From positions 91,750-155,749 of the forward strand of contig NZ_LR131147.1 of assembly GCF_900626285.1 (NCBI RefSeq): a stretch of 64,000 nucleotides of DNA, written 5' to 3'. Below are positions 7,781 to 15,601 of this stretch, one piece after another. The notes beneath the pieces are model-generated. The model did not search any database. It was not told the DNA's origin and saw only the letters and a program-made list of their open reading frames with translations. The position numbers were made by a program, and so were the translations under genes. Source of the DNA: Intestinimonas massiliensis (ex Afouda et al. 2020). Its GTDB lineage: Bacteria > Bacillota > Clostridia > Oscillospirales > Oscillospiraceae. Each line of letters opens with the position of its first letter. Positions within the stretch are counted from its first letter, which is position 1.

Positions 7781-9040
7781 TTACAGCTTCCGGGGATCGG
7801 CCACACAGCCCGCCACAGCGGATGCGGCGGCCACCGCCGGGTTGGCCAGGATGATCTCGGAGGACACAGGACCCATGCGGCCCACAAAGTTGCGGTTGGT
7901 GGTGGAAATGGCCCGCTCATTGTCGGAGAGTACGCCCATATGGCCGCCCAGGCAGGGGCCGCAGGTGGGCGTGGACACGGCGCAGCCGGCCTCGATAAAG
8001 ATCTGGATCAGGCCCTCGGCCATAGCGTCCAGAGTGATCTGCTGGGTGGCAGGCAGAACGATGCAGCGCACGCCCTTGGCCACCTTCCGGCCCTTGAGCA
8101 CCGCAGCGGCCTGCCGCAGGTCGTCCAGCCGGCCGTTGGTGCAGGAGCCGATGACCACCTGGTCGATGTGGGTGCCCTCCACCTGGTCGATGGTGCGGGT
8201 GTTGGAGGGCAGATGGGGCAGCGCCACCGTGGGCTGGAGGGTGTTCAGATCAATGACCACTTCCTGGTCGTACTGAGCGTCCGGGTCGGGCTCCACCGCC
8301 TCCCAGGGGCGGTTTACACGGCCGGCCAGATAGGCCCGGGTCTTGTCGTCCACCGGGAAGATGCCGTTCTTGGCGCCAGCCTCAATGGCCATATTGGCAA
8401 TGGTAAAGCGGTCATCCATGGACAGCTCGGCTACCCCTTCCCCGGCAAACTCCAGGGACTTGTACAGGGCGCCGTCCACGCCGATGGTACCGATGAGGTG
8501 GAGGACCACGTCCTTGCCGGATACATAGGGTTGCAGCTTGCCCTTCAGGGTGACCTTGATGGCGGCGGGCACCTTGAACCAGGCAAGGCCGGTGGCCATG
8601 CCGGCGGCCATGTCGGTGGAGCCCACGCCGGTGGAGAACATGCCCACCGCACCGTAAGTACAGGTGTGGGAATCGGCGCCGATCATGCACTCGCCGGGGG
8701 CAGTCAGGCCCTGTTCAGGCAGCAGGGCGTGCTCCACACCCATACAGCCCACGTCATAGAAGTGGGTGATGTCAAACCGTTTGGCAAACTTCCGGGCCTG
8801 GGCGCACAGCTGAGCGGACTTGATATCCTTACAGGGGGTGGAGTGATCCAGCACCAGGGCGATCTTGTCCTTGTCAAACACCTGGGTCAGCCCCGCCTTG
8901 TCGAACTCTGTGATGGCTACCGGGGCGGTAATGTCGTTGCCCAGCACCATATCCAGTTTAGCCTCTACCAATTGGCCAGGGACAACATGATCCAGGCCGG
9001 CGTGCTTGGCCAGGATCTTCTGAGTCATGGTCATTCCCAT
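7781..9040 (-). CDS. leuC: 3-isopropylmalate dehydratase large subunit
   Basis: Aconitase-family catalytic subunit binding a [4Fe-4S] cluster; with LeuD it interconverts isopropylmalate isomers in leucine synthesis. The 419-aa protein shows DSHTCTYGA, GSCTNGRLDDL and the CGPCLGGH pair that supply cluster cysteines. The start ATG at 9040 is chosen over internal ATGs because AAGGAGG lies 9 nt upstream. The 100-bp gap to the divergent Crp-type gene holds a TTGACA -35-like box on this strand (9096-9091) but no clear -10. leuA is not in the window. Confidence 0.95.
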   Translation of the reverse strand: MGMTMTQKILAKHAGLDHVVPGQLVEAKLDMVLGNDITAPVAITEFDKAGLTQVFDKDKIALVLDHSTPCKDIKSAQLCAQARKFAKRFDITHFYDVGCMGVEHALLPEQGLTAPGECMIGADSHTCTYGAVGMFSTGVGSTDMAAGMATGLAWFKVPAAIKVTLKGKLQPYVSGKDVVLHLIGTIGVDGALYKSLEFAGEGVAELSMDDRFTIANMAIEAGAKNGIFPVDDKTRAYLAGRVNRPWEAVEPDPDAQYDQEVVIDLNTLQPTVALPHLPSNTRTIDQVEGTHIDQVVIGSCTNGRLDDLRQAAAVLKGRKVAKGVRCIVLPATQQITLDAMAEGLIQIFIEAGCAVSTPTCGPCLGGHMGVLSDNERAISTTNRNFVGRMGPVSSEIILANPAVAAASAVAGCVADPRKL

Positions 9041-9089
9041 GGTTGAGAGCCTCCTTATGCTTTATTTGAAATCAGGATACCACAAGGGG

Positions 9090-9119
9090 TTGTCAAAAGA
9101 ATGTAAACCATGCTACAAT
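9090..9119 (+). promoter_or_regulatory. Promoter of Crp-family gene
   Basis: TTGTCA (9090-9095), 18-bp spacer, TACAAT (9114-9119) with TGC in front (extended -10). Transcription would start close to 9126, so the leader holds little beyond the GGGAGG ribosome site at 9126-9131. Confidence 0.75.
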
Positions 9120-9140
9120 TACCGTGGGAGGCGAAGGCCA

Positions 9141-9755
9141 ATGCTGCGCAATATCTGGACCCCGCTGGCTGACGGCCAGCCCATTCAGCACAAGGAACCC
9201 GGTCAGATGATCTATCTGCAGGACACCCGGGCGGAGTGTTTTTATTACATCGTGTCGGGCACGGTAAAGTGCTTTATCAGCTCCCCGGAGGGGGACGAGC
9301 GGATCCTCACCCTGCCCCACGCGGGCGAGCTGATCGGCGAGGCCGCCTTTTTTGACCAGCAGCCCCGGGTCTCCTCCGCCATGGCGGTAACCAAGTGTGA
9401 TCTGGTGGCTGTGACCCGGCAGCGGCTGGAGCAGGTGTTCGCAGCCCGTCCCGGCCTGGCTATCGCCATGCTGGAGAATCTGGCCCAGCGGGTCCGTATG
9501 CTCTCTGAGCATGTGGACGGCGAATTCCTCCAGGCTGACAAGCGGATCGCCCGCCACTTGCTGTCCCTGATCCCGGAGGCGGACGGTCGGTTGAAATGCA
9601 CCCATGAGGAGATCGGCGCCTCGGTGGGCGTCAGCCGGGTGACAGTAAGCCGGGTCCTGGGTGAGTTTGATAAAAAAGGATGGGTACAGACCGGTTACAA
9701 GCTTCTGCGGCTGCTGGACCGTCCGGCGCTGGAGCGTTTTCTGCGGGACGAATAA
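9141..9755 (+). CDS. Crp/Fnr-family transcriptional regulator
   Basis: A 204-aa predicted DNA-binding regulator. Residues 1-115 form a cyclic-nucleotide-binding-type beta barrel (ELIGEAAFFDQQPRVSSAMA segment), followed by a dimerisation helix and a C-terminal winged helix near 150-195 with the recognition motif SVGVSRVTVSRVLGEF. No N-terminal cysteine cluster is visible, so an Fnr-like iron-sulfur sensor is unlikely; the ligand is unknown. The ATG at 9141 is set by GGGAGG 9 nt upstream and by the promoter position, which rules out longer starts. It is divergent from leuCDB. Confidence 0.88.
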   Translation: MLRNIWTPLADGQPIQHKEPGQMIYLQDTRAECFYYIVSGTVKCFISSPEGDERILTLPHAGELIGEAAFFDQQPRVSSAMAVTKCDLVAVTRQRLEQVFAARPGLAIAMLENLAQRVRMLSEHVDGEFLQADKRIARHLLSLIPEADGRLKCTHEEIGASVGVSRVTVSRVLGEFDKKGWVQTGYKLLRLLDRPALERFLRDE

Positions 9756-9790
9756 AAAAGCATGGGAAACATCGTTTCCCATGCTTTTTT
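9754..9790. terminator. Bidirectional terminator between crp-like gene and spoIVA 3' end
   Basis: A perfect 17-bp stem (9754-9770 with 9774-9790, loop ATC) has an A-run on the left and a T-run on the right. It can end both the plus-strand regulator transcript and the minus-strand spoIVA transcript, whose stop codon lies 1 bp away. Confidence 0.92.
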
Positions 9791-9791
9791 G

Positions 9792-10073
9792 TTACAGAAT
9801 AATGCAGATCAGGCCGCCGGAGCCCTCGTTGATGATGCGCTGCAGGGTTTCCTGGAGCTTGGCCCGGGCATCCTCCGGCATTCGCTTGAGCTTGCCGTTC
9901 AAGTCCTCGCTCACCAGCTCATGGAAGGACTTGCCGAAAATATTGGACTGCCAGATGGCCTTGGTATCCCCTTCGAACTCCTGGAGCAGGAAGTTGACCA
10001 TCTCCTCGCTCTGCTTTTCGTTGCCCACGATGGGAGATACTTCGGTCTCAATATCCGCCCGGATCATGTGTAT
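9792..10073 (-). CDS. spoIVA: SpoIVA C-terminal fragment (3' exon-like part)
   Basis: Encodes the last 93 residues of the spore coat morphogenetic ATPase SpoIVA, from Ile-His-Met through the family-typical TEKQSEE-like and INEGSGGLICIIL ending. SpoIVA polymerises on the outer forespore membrane and is the base of the coat. The rest of the gene lies 11.7 kb away at 21737-22942 on the same strand. The sequence matches the family right up to the ATACACATG core at 10073-10065 and then stops matching, being recombinase-coding upstream. There is no ribosome site here, so it is probably not translated alone. The reading frame is intact, which argues against decay and for restoration by excision. A terminator follows at 9754-9790. 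Confidence 0.93.
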   Translation of the reverse strand: MHMIRADIETEVSPIVGNEKQSEEMVNFLLQEFEGDTKAIWQSNIFGKSFHELVSEDLNGKLKRMPEDARAKLQETLQRIINEGSGGLICIIL

Positions 10074-10092
10074 TGCGCGGTACAAACAGAAG
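10054..10092. other. Attachment site, left junction of the spoIVA element
   Basis: The 9-bp core CATGTGTAT lies at 10065-10073. On the spoIVA side is the host arm TCCGCCC (10054-10060). On the element side is the arm CAAACAGAAG (10083-10092). The other junction has the inverted partners of both arms (21751-21757 and 21719-21728) and an identical core in the same orientation. One host half plus one element half is what a serine-integrase attL/attR hybrid site should contain. Confidence 0.85.
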
Positions 10093-11707
10093 GCTTCCCA
10101 CGCCTGCGCTGGATCAGATAGGTCCAGCGCTCCGTGGAGATATGAAGGGTCAGCCTGACCTGGACGGTCCGCGGCGCCTGACCCGGCCAGGCCTCGATCC
10201 GGTCCACCAGCGCCTCAATGACCCCGCGCTGGAACCCCTGGTCAAATTCCAATTCCTGTTTCAGAGCCGGACGCAGGATCTCCTCCGGTATGGCTTTTGC
10301 CTGCTCCTGCCGGAGGCGGCACTCCAGCTCCTCCAGCCGGGTGCGTATCTGCGCCAGTTCCTCATTGAAGCCCTCGTTGCGCTGGGTGAATTCCTCATCC
10401 GAAATGCGCCCGGCTACATTCAGGTCCAGCAGCCTGTCCTTCCGCCGCAGGATCTCCGCCATGATGTGCCTGGATTGGGTGATGTACCGGTTCTGTCTGA
10501 CGCCGGCCTGAAAGCTGCCGTAGATCCCAAGCAGACTTTGGAGCAGTTCCTCCTTGTCAAGCGGCAGCTGTTCCAGGATCTGCCGGATCAGCTCGTCCAG
10601 CTCCTCGGTGTAGAGAACCGGCATGATGCAGCCTGCCCTCCCCTTCCGGGCGTATTCCCGGCACTGCCACGCCTCCCTGTCCTCTGTCCTGTAGTGGTAA
10701 AGCGTGCGGTGGTACGGGATCTGGTGTTGGGAGCAGATGATCTTGCCGCTGTAGGGATATTTGTTCTGGTAGCTGCTCCTGTCCCCGGACCCTTGGGACA
10801 GCGCGCGCCGATTCAGGATGGCATTGGCCTTGTCCCACAGTTCTTCCGATACGATGGGCGGCACCGCTTCCTCATCCTTGTACATGACCCACTCCGACTG
10901 GGGCATTTGCCTGCGCCGGCTGAGCTTATAGTCATATTTGCAGCTCTTCCCGCCGCAGTAATAGCCCTTGTATTTGGGGTTGGACAGGATTCCCCGGATT
11001 GTACTGAAGGACAATGTACCCCCCTTGGTGTTCCGGTAGCCCTGCTCGGTCAGCTGGGCGGCGATGGCCCGGATTCCCATACGCCGGTTGGCGTAGAGAT
11101 CGAAAATCAGGCGGACCATCTCCGCCTCCTCCTCACGGAGCACCAGTTTCCCGTCCTGTTTCTCATATCCCCATATCTTGCTGTTTCCCAGCACCACCCC
11201 GGCCTCAATGGCCCGTCTGAAACCGAACCGGACCCGCTCGGAGATTTTGCGCACCTCATCCTGGGCGATGGAGGACATGATGGTAAGCCGCAGTTCCGCA
11301 TCCGGCATCAGCGTATTGATGTTGTCCGACTGGAACAGTACGCCAACCCCGTATTTCAGCAGCTCCTGGGTGTAGCGGATGCTGTCCAGGGTATTGCGGG
11401 AAAAGCGGGAAATCTCCTTGGTGACGATAAAGTCAAACTTTCCTTCCCCTGCGTCGGCGATCATCCGCAGAAACTGCTCCCGCTTATCCGCACTGGTCCC
11501 GCTGATTCCCTCGTCCACATATCCCTCCACAAAGGTCCAGGCCGGGCATTTGGCGATGAATTCCGTATAGTATTGAGTCTGGGCAGACAGTGAATGGAGC
11601 TGTTCCTCCTTCTCGGTGGACACTCGGGCGTAAAAGGTCACCCGCAGCGCCAGATCGTAAATGCTCTTGCCGCCGTTCAGTGCGCTGCGGGCCTCAAAAA
11701 GGTCCAT
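10064..11707 (-). CDS. Large serine recombinase, probable spoIVA-element excisionase
   Basis: A 547-aa site-specific recombinase. Residues 22-170 are the resolvase catalytic domain with YARVSTEKEEQ, catalytic Ser30, and a following SRFSRN motif. A recombinase domain spans about 190-300. A zinc-ribbon-like segment with cysteines near 315-370 and a coiled-coil near 430-480 complete the large serine integrase layout, as in SpoIVCA. The ATG at 11707 has AAAGGAGGG upstream. The last codons run through the element arm and the att core, and the TGA stop uses one base of flanking spoIVA DNA (10064), so the stop exists only in the integrated state. It probably acts with the 41-codon ORF upstream. Confidence 0.93.
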   Translation of the reverse strand: MDLFEARSALNGGKSIYDLALRVTFYARVSTEKEEQLHSLSAQTQYYTEFIAKCPAWTFVEGYVDEGISGTSADKREQFLRMIADAGEGKFDFIVTKEISRFSRNTLDSIRYTQELLKYGVGVLFQSDNINTLMPDAELRLTIMSSIAQDEVRKISERVRFGFRRAIEAGVVLGNSKIWGYEKQDGKLVLREEEAEMVRLIFDLYANRRMGIRAIAAQLTEQGYRNTKGGTLSFSTIRGILSNPKYKGYYCGGKSCKYDYKLSRRRQMPQSEWVMYKDEEAVPPIVSEELWDKANAILNRRALSQGSGDRSSYQNKYPYSGKIICSQHQIPYHRTLYHYRTEDREAWQCREYARKGRAGCIMPVLYTEELDELIRQILEQLPLDKEELLQSLLGIYGSFQAGVRQNRYITQSRHIMAEILRRKDRLLDLNVAGRISDEEFTQRNEGFNEELAQIRTRLEELECRLRQEQAKAIPEEILRPALKQELEFDQGFQRGVIEALVDRIEAWPGQAPRTVQVRLTLHISTERWTYLIQRRRGKPSVCTAQYT

Positions 11708-11727
11708 GCGCTCCCTCCTTTCCTGCT

Positions 11728-11775
11728 AAAAAACCGGCAAGCCCTCCGCAGAAGGAGAGCTTGCCGGCTCTTTTT
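11728..11775. terminator. Hairpin with U-runs between small ORF and recombinase
   Basis: CCGGCAAGC (11734-11742) pairs with GCTTGCCGG (11759-11767), with additional CTCC/GGAG pairing inside. An A-run lies on the left and CTCTTTTT on the right. It looks like an intrinsic terminator in either direction. On the minus strand it stands before the recombinase start, so it could limit recombinase expression from upstream transcription. Confidence 0.75.
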
Positions 11776-11778
11776 GCT

Positions 11779-11904
11779 CTAGGTCCATTGCAAGATCCGC
11801 TGTTTTGCCTGCTGGTACATCTCGTATGTAATGGTCTTTTTCCGATAGAGTCCCTCATTGACCTGGAGCATCAGCTCCCGTTTCAGCAGGATCAAACCAT
11901 CCAT
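11779..11904 (-). CDS. 41-aa protein, candidate recombination directionality factor
   Basis: An ORF of 41 codons starting at ATG 11904, with GGGAG about 10 nt upstream, ending 71 bp before the recombinase start. The peptide is mostly helical and charged (MDGLILLKRELMLQ at the start, YEMYQQAKQRILQ near the end), resembling the short SHOCT-like proteins often found beside serine recombinases in Clostridia. Excision by large serine recombinases requires a small partner (SprB for SPbeta, RdfCD for the C. difficile skin), so this is the obvious candidate here. The function is inference from position and size only. Confidence 0.6.
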   Translation of the reverse strand: MDGLILLKRELMLQVNEGLYRKKTITYEMYQQAKQRILQWT

Positions 11905-11917
11905 GGCAGTCACACTC

Positions 11918-11936
11918 CCGGAATATCCTATTCCGG
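11918..11936. promoter_or_regulatory. Inverted repeat upstream of the 41-aa ORF
   Basis: CCGGAATA (11918-11925) and TATTCCGG (11929-11936) surround three bases. It lies between the purF stop and the small ORF. It has no U-run, so an operator or mRNA hairpin is more likely than a terminator. A CATACAA box (11952-11946, minus) just upstream matches the sigma-E -10 consensus, but no correctly spaced -35 is seen. Confidence 0.35.
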
Positions 11937-11960
11937 CGGGGCCGCTTGTATGCGGAAAAC

Positions 11961-13325
11961 TCAGATATTGATGGGATAGGTGCCGGTAAAGCAGCCGTCG
12001 CAGAAGCCGCAGGAGGCGTCCGGCGCAATCCGGTGAAGATCCTCCAGGCTCAGGAAACCCAGGCTGTCCGCTCCGATCAGCTGGCGGATCTCCTCCACGG
12101 AGTAGCGGCAGGCGATCAGATTCTCCTTATCCGGAATGTCGGTTCCGAAATAGCAGGGGGCGATAAAGGGCGGCGCGGAGGAGCGCATATGGACCTCCGC
12201 GGCTCCGGCCTCCCGCAGCAGGGTGACGATCTGCCGGGAGGTGGTACCCCGCACGATGGAGTCGTCGATCATCACCACCCGTTTGCCCTCCACGCAGCTT
12301 TTCAGCGGTCCAAGCTTGATGCGCACTGCCTGTTCCCGGCTCTGCTGCCCCGGCGTGATAAAGGTGCGGCCGATATAGCGGTTCTTGACCAGCCCCACGC
12401 CATAGGGGATACCGGATTCCTCCGCATATCCCATGGCGGCGTCCAGGCCGGAGTCCGGCACACCGATGACCACGTCCGCCTCCACCGGATAGGCCCGGGC
12501 CAGCAGCCGCCCCGCCCGGCGGCGGGCCTCATGGACGGACTGGCCGCAGATCACCGAATCCGGCCGGGCAAAATAGATATACTCAAAAATGCACATATGG
12601 CTGGTGGCGCTTTCACAGTTCTCCCGGATAGAGGATATCTTGCCCCCTTCCACCACCACGATCTCGCCCGGTTCCACTTCCCGCTCAAAGCGGGCGCCCA
12701 CCGCATTGAGTGCACAGCTCTCCGAGGCGAATACCACGGCCTCTCCCCTGCGGCCCATGCACAGGGGCCGGAATCCCCAGGGGTCCCGGGCGGCGATCAG
12801 CTTCTGGGGGGACATGACCAGCAGCGAATAGGCGCCCCGCAGACCCTTGACCGCCTGACAGACCGCCTCCTCCACCGAGCCGCAGCGCAGCCGCTCCTGG
12901 GCAATGGCATAGGCGATGAGCTCCGAATCCGTAGTGGTTTGAAAGATGGCCCCACGGTACTCAAACGTGGTGCGCAGTTCCCTGGTATTTACCAGGTTCC
13001 CGTTGTGGGCCACAGCCAGTGTACCCTTCACATAGTTGAGGGTCAGCGGCTGGGCGTTCTCCCGGCGCCCGCCGCCGGTGGTGGCATAACGCACATGGCC
13101 CACCGCCATAATGCCGTTGAGCCGGTCCAGAGTAGCCTGATCGAATACCTCACCTACCAGGCCCACATCCTTGTGGAAGGACAGCTCCCGGTCGTTGATG
13201 GCCGCGATGCCGCAGGATTCCTGCCCACGGTGCTGAAGGGCATAAAGGCCATAATATACTGTGCGGGCGCAGTCGCCGGCTGGATCATAAATTCCAAACA
13301 CACCACATTCTTCGTGGATGGGCAT
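11961..13325 (-). CDS. purF: Amidophosphoribosyltransferase
   Basis: Makes 5-phosphoribosylamine from PRPP and glutamine, the first committed purine step. The 454-aa precursor has a short propeptide (MPIHEE) before nucleophile Cys7 of the Ntn-type glutaminase domain. The PRPP motif VVMIDDSIVRGTT lies near residue 350. C-terminal cysteines (CGFCDGC and others) suit the oxygen-labile [4Fe-4S] Bacillus-type enzyme. The ATG at 13325 is 9 nt from AGGAGG. It is isolated from other pur genes and divergent from glnA. A consensus promoter and a promoter-proximal terminator precede it. Confidence 0.95.
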   Translation of the reverse strand: MPIHEECGVFGIYDPAGDCARTVYYGLYALQHRGQESCGIAAINDRELSFHKDVGLVGEVFDQATLDRLNGIMAVGHVRYATTGGGRRENAQPLTLNYVKGTLAVAHNGNLVNTRELRTTFEYRGAIFQTTTDSELIAYAIAQERLRCGSVEEAVCQAVKGLRGAYSLLVMSPQKLIAARDPWGFRPLCMGRRGEAVVFASESCALNAVGARFEREVEPGEIVVVEGGKISSIRENCESATSHMCIFEYIYFARPDSVICGQSVHEARRRAGRLLARAYPVEADVVIGVPDSGLDAAMGYAEESGIPYGVGLVKNRYIGRTFITPGQQSREQAVRIKLGPLKSCVEGKRVVMIDDSIVRGTTSRQIVTLLREAGAAEVHMRSSAPPFIAPCYFGTDIPDKENLIACRYSVEEIRQLIGADSLGFLSLEDLHRIAPDASCGFCDGCFTGTYPINI

Positions 13326-13343
13326 AGTTCCATTCCTCCTGCT

Positions 13344-13389
13344 CAAAAAAAGAAAAGGGCACTGCGGCCTTACTTGCCGCAGCGCCCTT
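13344..13389 (-). terminator. purF leader terminator (attenuator-like)
   Basis: On the minus strand a 13-bp stem (13389-13377 with 13367-13355, one wobble) is followed by a long U-rich run. It starts about 9 nt after the predicted transcript start and ends just before the purF ribosome site. Such a terminator between promoter and gene implies regulated readthrough. An alternative GCAG/CUGC pairing that would break the stem is visible. The leader is too short for known purine or PRPP riboswitches. Confidence 0.85.
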
Positions 13390-13404
13390 ACTGCTGACAG
13401 AAGT

Positions 13405-13433
13405 ATTATAATGAGGCCTATTCCCATTGTCAA
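13405..13433 (-). promoter_or_regulatory. purF promoter
   Basis: Minus strand: TTGACA (13433-13428), 17-bp spacer, TATAAT (13410-13405): a full consensus sigma-A promoter. Confidence 0.92.
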
Positions 13434-13559
13434 GGCGATTCAGCGTTCCTTATCGCAATTTATGCATGCTGCGATTGTAAATCCTGCATAAATTGATTTG
13501 AGGAAGTGAAAGGCATTTTTGTTTTGAAAAATAAAATGTTTTGAATTCCATAAAAGTGC

Positions 13560-13588
13560 TTGACACTTGGCGCTAAAAAGACTATACT
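13560..13588 (+). promoter_or_regulatory. glnA promoter
   Basis: TTGACA (13560-13565), 17-bp spacer, TATACT (13583-13588), with an A/T-rich stretch upstream (13505-13550) that could act as an UP element. Confidence 0.9.
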
Positions 13589-13602
13589 TTCGCCCATAGT
13601 CG

Positions 13603-13652
13603 AGGACAAAGATGTTCCCGCCCGGATGGCAGGAATGTCTTTGTCCTTTTTT
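13603..13652 (+). terminator. glnA leader terminator
   Basis: Segment 13603-13618 pairs with 13632-13647 over 16 bp (two wobbles) and is followed by TTTTTT. The stem begins about 8 nt after the predicted start of transcription and lies wholly upstream of the glnA ribosome site. Expression therefore needs antitermination or readthrough. The ANTAR protein encoded downstream is the natural candidate. The paired six-base-loop hairpins of the classic ANTAR target are not obvious here. Confidence 0.88.
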
Positions 13653-13681
13653 ATTTGAATGTCCGAAAGGAGCTGCTTGCA

Positions 13682-15013
13682 ATGTCGTACACCAAGGAAG
13701 AAATCATCCGCCGCGTAAAGGAAGAGGATATCGAGTTTATCCGTCTCCAGTTCACGGACATTTTCGGCCAGCTGAAAAATGTGGCCATCACCGCCTCCCA
13801 GATCGAGAAGGCTGTGAACAACCAGATCATGTTTGACGGATCTTCCATTGAGGGCTTTGTACGCATCGACGAGTCCGATCAGTACCTCTACCCCGACCTG
13901 GATTCCTTTGCTGTGTTCCCCTGGCGTCCCAGCCACGGCAAGGTGGCCCGACTGATCTGTGATGTCTATAATCCTGACGGCACTCCTTTTGTGGGTGATC
14001 CCCGCTATGTGCTCAAGCGGGTGCTGCAGAAGGCCAAGGACATGGGCTATGATGCCTTCAACGTAGGTCCTGAGGCGGAGTTCTTCCTGTTCCAGACCGA
14101 TGACGAGGGTAAGCCCACCATCAAGACCAACGATGAGGCCGGCTACTTCGACCTGGGCCCTCTGGATCACGGCGAGGGCACCCGGCGCGAGATCTGCATG
14201 GCTCTGGAGCAGATGGGCTTTGAGATTGAGGCCAGCCACCACGAGGTGGCTCAGGGCCAGCATGAGATCGACTTTAAGTATGCCGAGGCCCTCCACGCCG
14301 CCGACAACATCATGACCTTCAAACTGGCGGTCAAGACCCTGGCCCAGAAGAACGGCCTCCACGCCACCTTTATGCCCAAGCCCATTTTCGGCATCAACGG
14401 CTCCGGCATGCACACCAACATGTCCCTGTTCCGGGGCGGCAAGAACGTGTTCTATGACGCTGAGGGCGAGAAGGGCCTGTCCCACGAAGCGTATAGCTTT
14501 ATCGCCGGCCTGCTGGCCCATGTGAAGGGCATGGCGGCCGTCACCAACCCTCTGGTCAACTCCTACAAGCGGCTGGTGCCCGGCTATGAGGCCCCCTGCT
14601 ACCTGGCTTGGTCTGCCTCCAACCGCTCCGCCCTCATCCGGATCCCCGCCGCCCGCGGTCAGTCCACCCGTGTGGAGCTCCGCTCCCCCGACCCCGCCTG
14701 CAACCCCTACCTGGAGCTGGCGGTCTGCCTGGCCGCCGGCCTGGACGGCATCGAGAAGGGTTTGACCCCGCCCGCTGAGGTGACCGAGAACATCTTCGCC
14801 ATGGATCAAGCCACCCGGAAGGCCAAGGGTATTGATTCCCTGCCCGGATCTCTGGAGGAGGCCATCGCCGCTCTGGAAGGCGACCAGCTGATTTTGGACA
14901 CCCTGGGTGAGCACGTAGCCGCCAACTATATCGAAGGCAAGAAGAAGGAATGGGATGAGTTCCGTACCCGCGTCTCCTCCTGGGAGCGGGAGAAATATAT
15001 CATCAACTACTAA
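13682..15013 (+). CDS. glnA: Glutamine synthetase, type I
   Basis: Condenses ammonia and glutamate to glutamine with ATP. At 443 aa it has the size of the Gram-positive GSI-alpha type. Visible landmarks are MFDGSSIEGF near residue 52, NVGPEAEFFLF with metal-binding Glu, GSGMHTNMS, and the NRSALIRIPAARG ATP/glutamate segment; no adenylylation-type NLYDLP site is visible. The ATG at 13682 has AAAGGAG 9 nt upstream. It heads a run glnA - ANTAR regulator - gltB - gltD and lies inside the spoIVA element. Control by leader termination is likely. Confidence 0.96.
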   Translation: MSYTKEEIIRRVKEEDIEFIRLQFTDIFGQLKNVAITASQIEKAVNNQIMFDGSSIEGFVRIDESDQYLYPDLDSFAVFPWRPSHGKVARLICDVYNPDGTPFVGDPRYVLKRVLQKAKDMGYDAFNVGPEAEFFLFQTDDEGKPTIKTNDEAGYFDLGPLDHGEGTRREICMALEQMGFEIEASHHEVAQGQHEIDFKYAEALHAADNIMTFKLAVKTLAQKNGLHATFMPKPIFGINGSGMHTNMSLFRGGKNVFYDAEGEKGLSHEAYSFIAGLLAHVKGMAAVTNPLVNSYKRLVPGYEAPCYLAWSASNRSALIRIPAARGQSTRVELRSPDPACNPYLELAVCLAAGLDGIEKGLTPPAEVTENIFAMDQATRKAKGIDSLPGSLEEAIAALEGDQLILDTLGEHVAANYIEGKKKEWDEFRTRVSSWEREKYIINY

Positions 15014-15055
15014 GCGCGCATCTGCCCCACGGCGCAGTTGGGAGGGATCTCTGGA

Positions 15056-15598
15056 ATGGATCAGGTGATCGTCGCCTTTGAAAACCAAAAGAATCTCTGG
15101 AGGGTCAAAGAGCTCCTGGAGGCCTCCGGCGCTTTTTCCTGCATCGTGTGCAAGTCTGCCGACCAGGTGCGGCGGACGGTACGCAAGCTGCATATTACCG
15201 CTGTGGTGTGCGGCTATAAGCTGTCCGACCAGTCGGCCGAAACCCTGTTCGAGGATCTGCCCCTCTCCTGCGCCATGCTGGTGCTTGCCTCCCAGGATCT
15301 GTTGGAGCTGATCCAGAATGACGATATTTTCCGCCTGGCCACCCCCGTCTCCAAGGGAGATCTGGTGGCATCGGTGCGGATGCTGACCCAGATCAGCCGC
15401 CGGCTGGAGCGGTTTGTGCGCCCCGCCCGTACCCAGGAGGCCCAGGAGGTCATCGAGCAGGCCAAGCGTCTGCTGATGGACCGCAACGGCATGACGGAGG
15501 AACAGGCCCACCGTTTCCTGCAGAAAGTCAGTATGGACAGCAGATCCAAATTAACCCAGACCGCACAAATGGTTCTGGATGGCGCAGAATTGGGATAA
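15056..15598 (+). CDS. ANTAR-domain antiterminator with degenerate receiver
   Basis: A 180-aa RNA-binding regulator. The C-terminal ANTAR domain (about 125-175) has the three-helix pattern EVIEQAKRLLMDRNGMTEEQAHRFL split by the usual alanine- and aromatic-rich positions. The N-terminal 115 residues look like a receiver, but the expected phosphoacceptor region reads VVCGYKL and has no aspartate, so it is probably a pseudo-receiver sensing something else. ANTAR proteins (EutV, NasR) prevent termination by stabilising six-base-loop hairpins. Its position between glnA and gltB, each preceded by a terminator, makes these its likely targets. ATG 15056 follows GGGAGGG. Confidence 0.85.
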   Translation: MDQVIVAFENQKNLWRVKELLEASGAFSCIVCKSADQVRRTVRKLHITAVVCGYKLSDQSAETLFEDLPLSCAMLVLASQDLLELIQNDDIFRLATPVSKGDLVASVRMLTQISRRLERFVRPARTQEAQEVIEQAKRLLMDRNGMTEEQAHRFLQKVSMDSRSKLTQTAQMVLDGAELG

Positions 15599-15601
15599 TA
15601 A

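Noticed and set aside
13344..13400. Known purine, PRPP or ppGpp riboswitch in the purF leader
   Set aside because: The whole leader is about 75 nt and is mostly terminator; no space for those aptamers.
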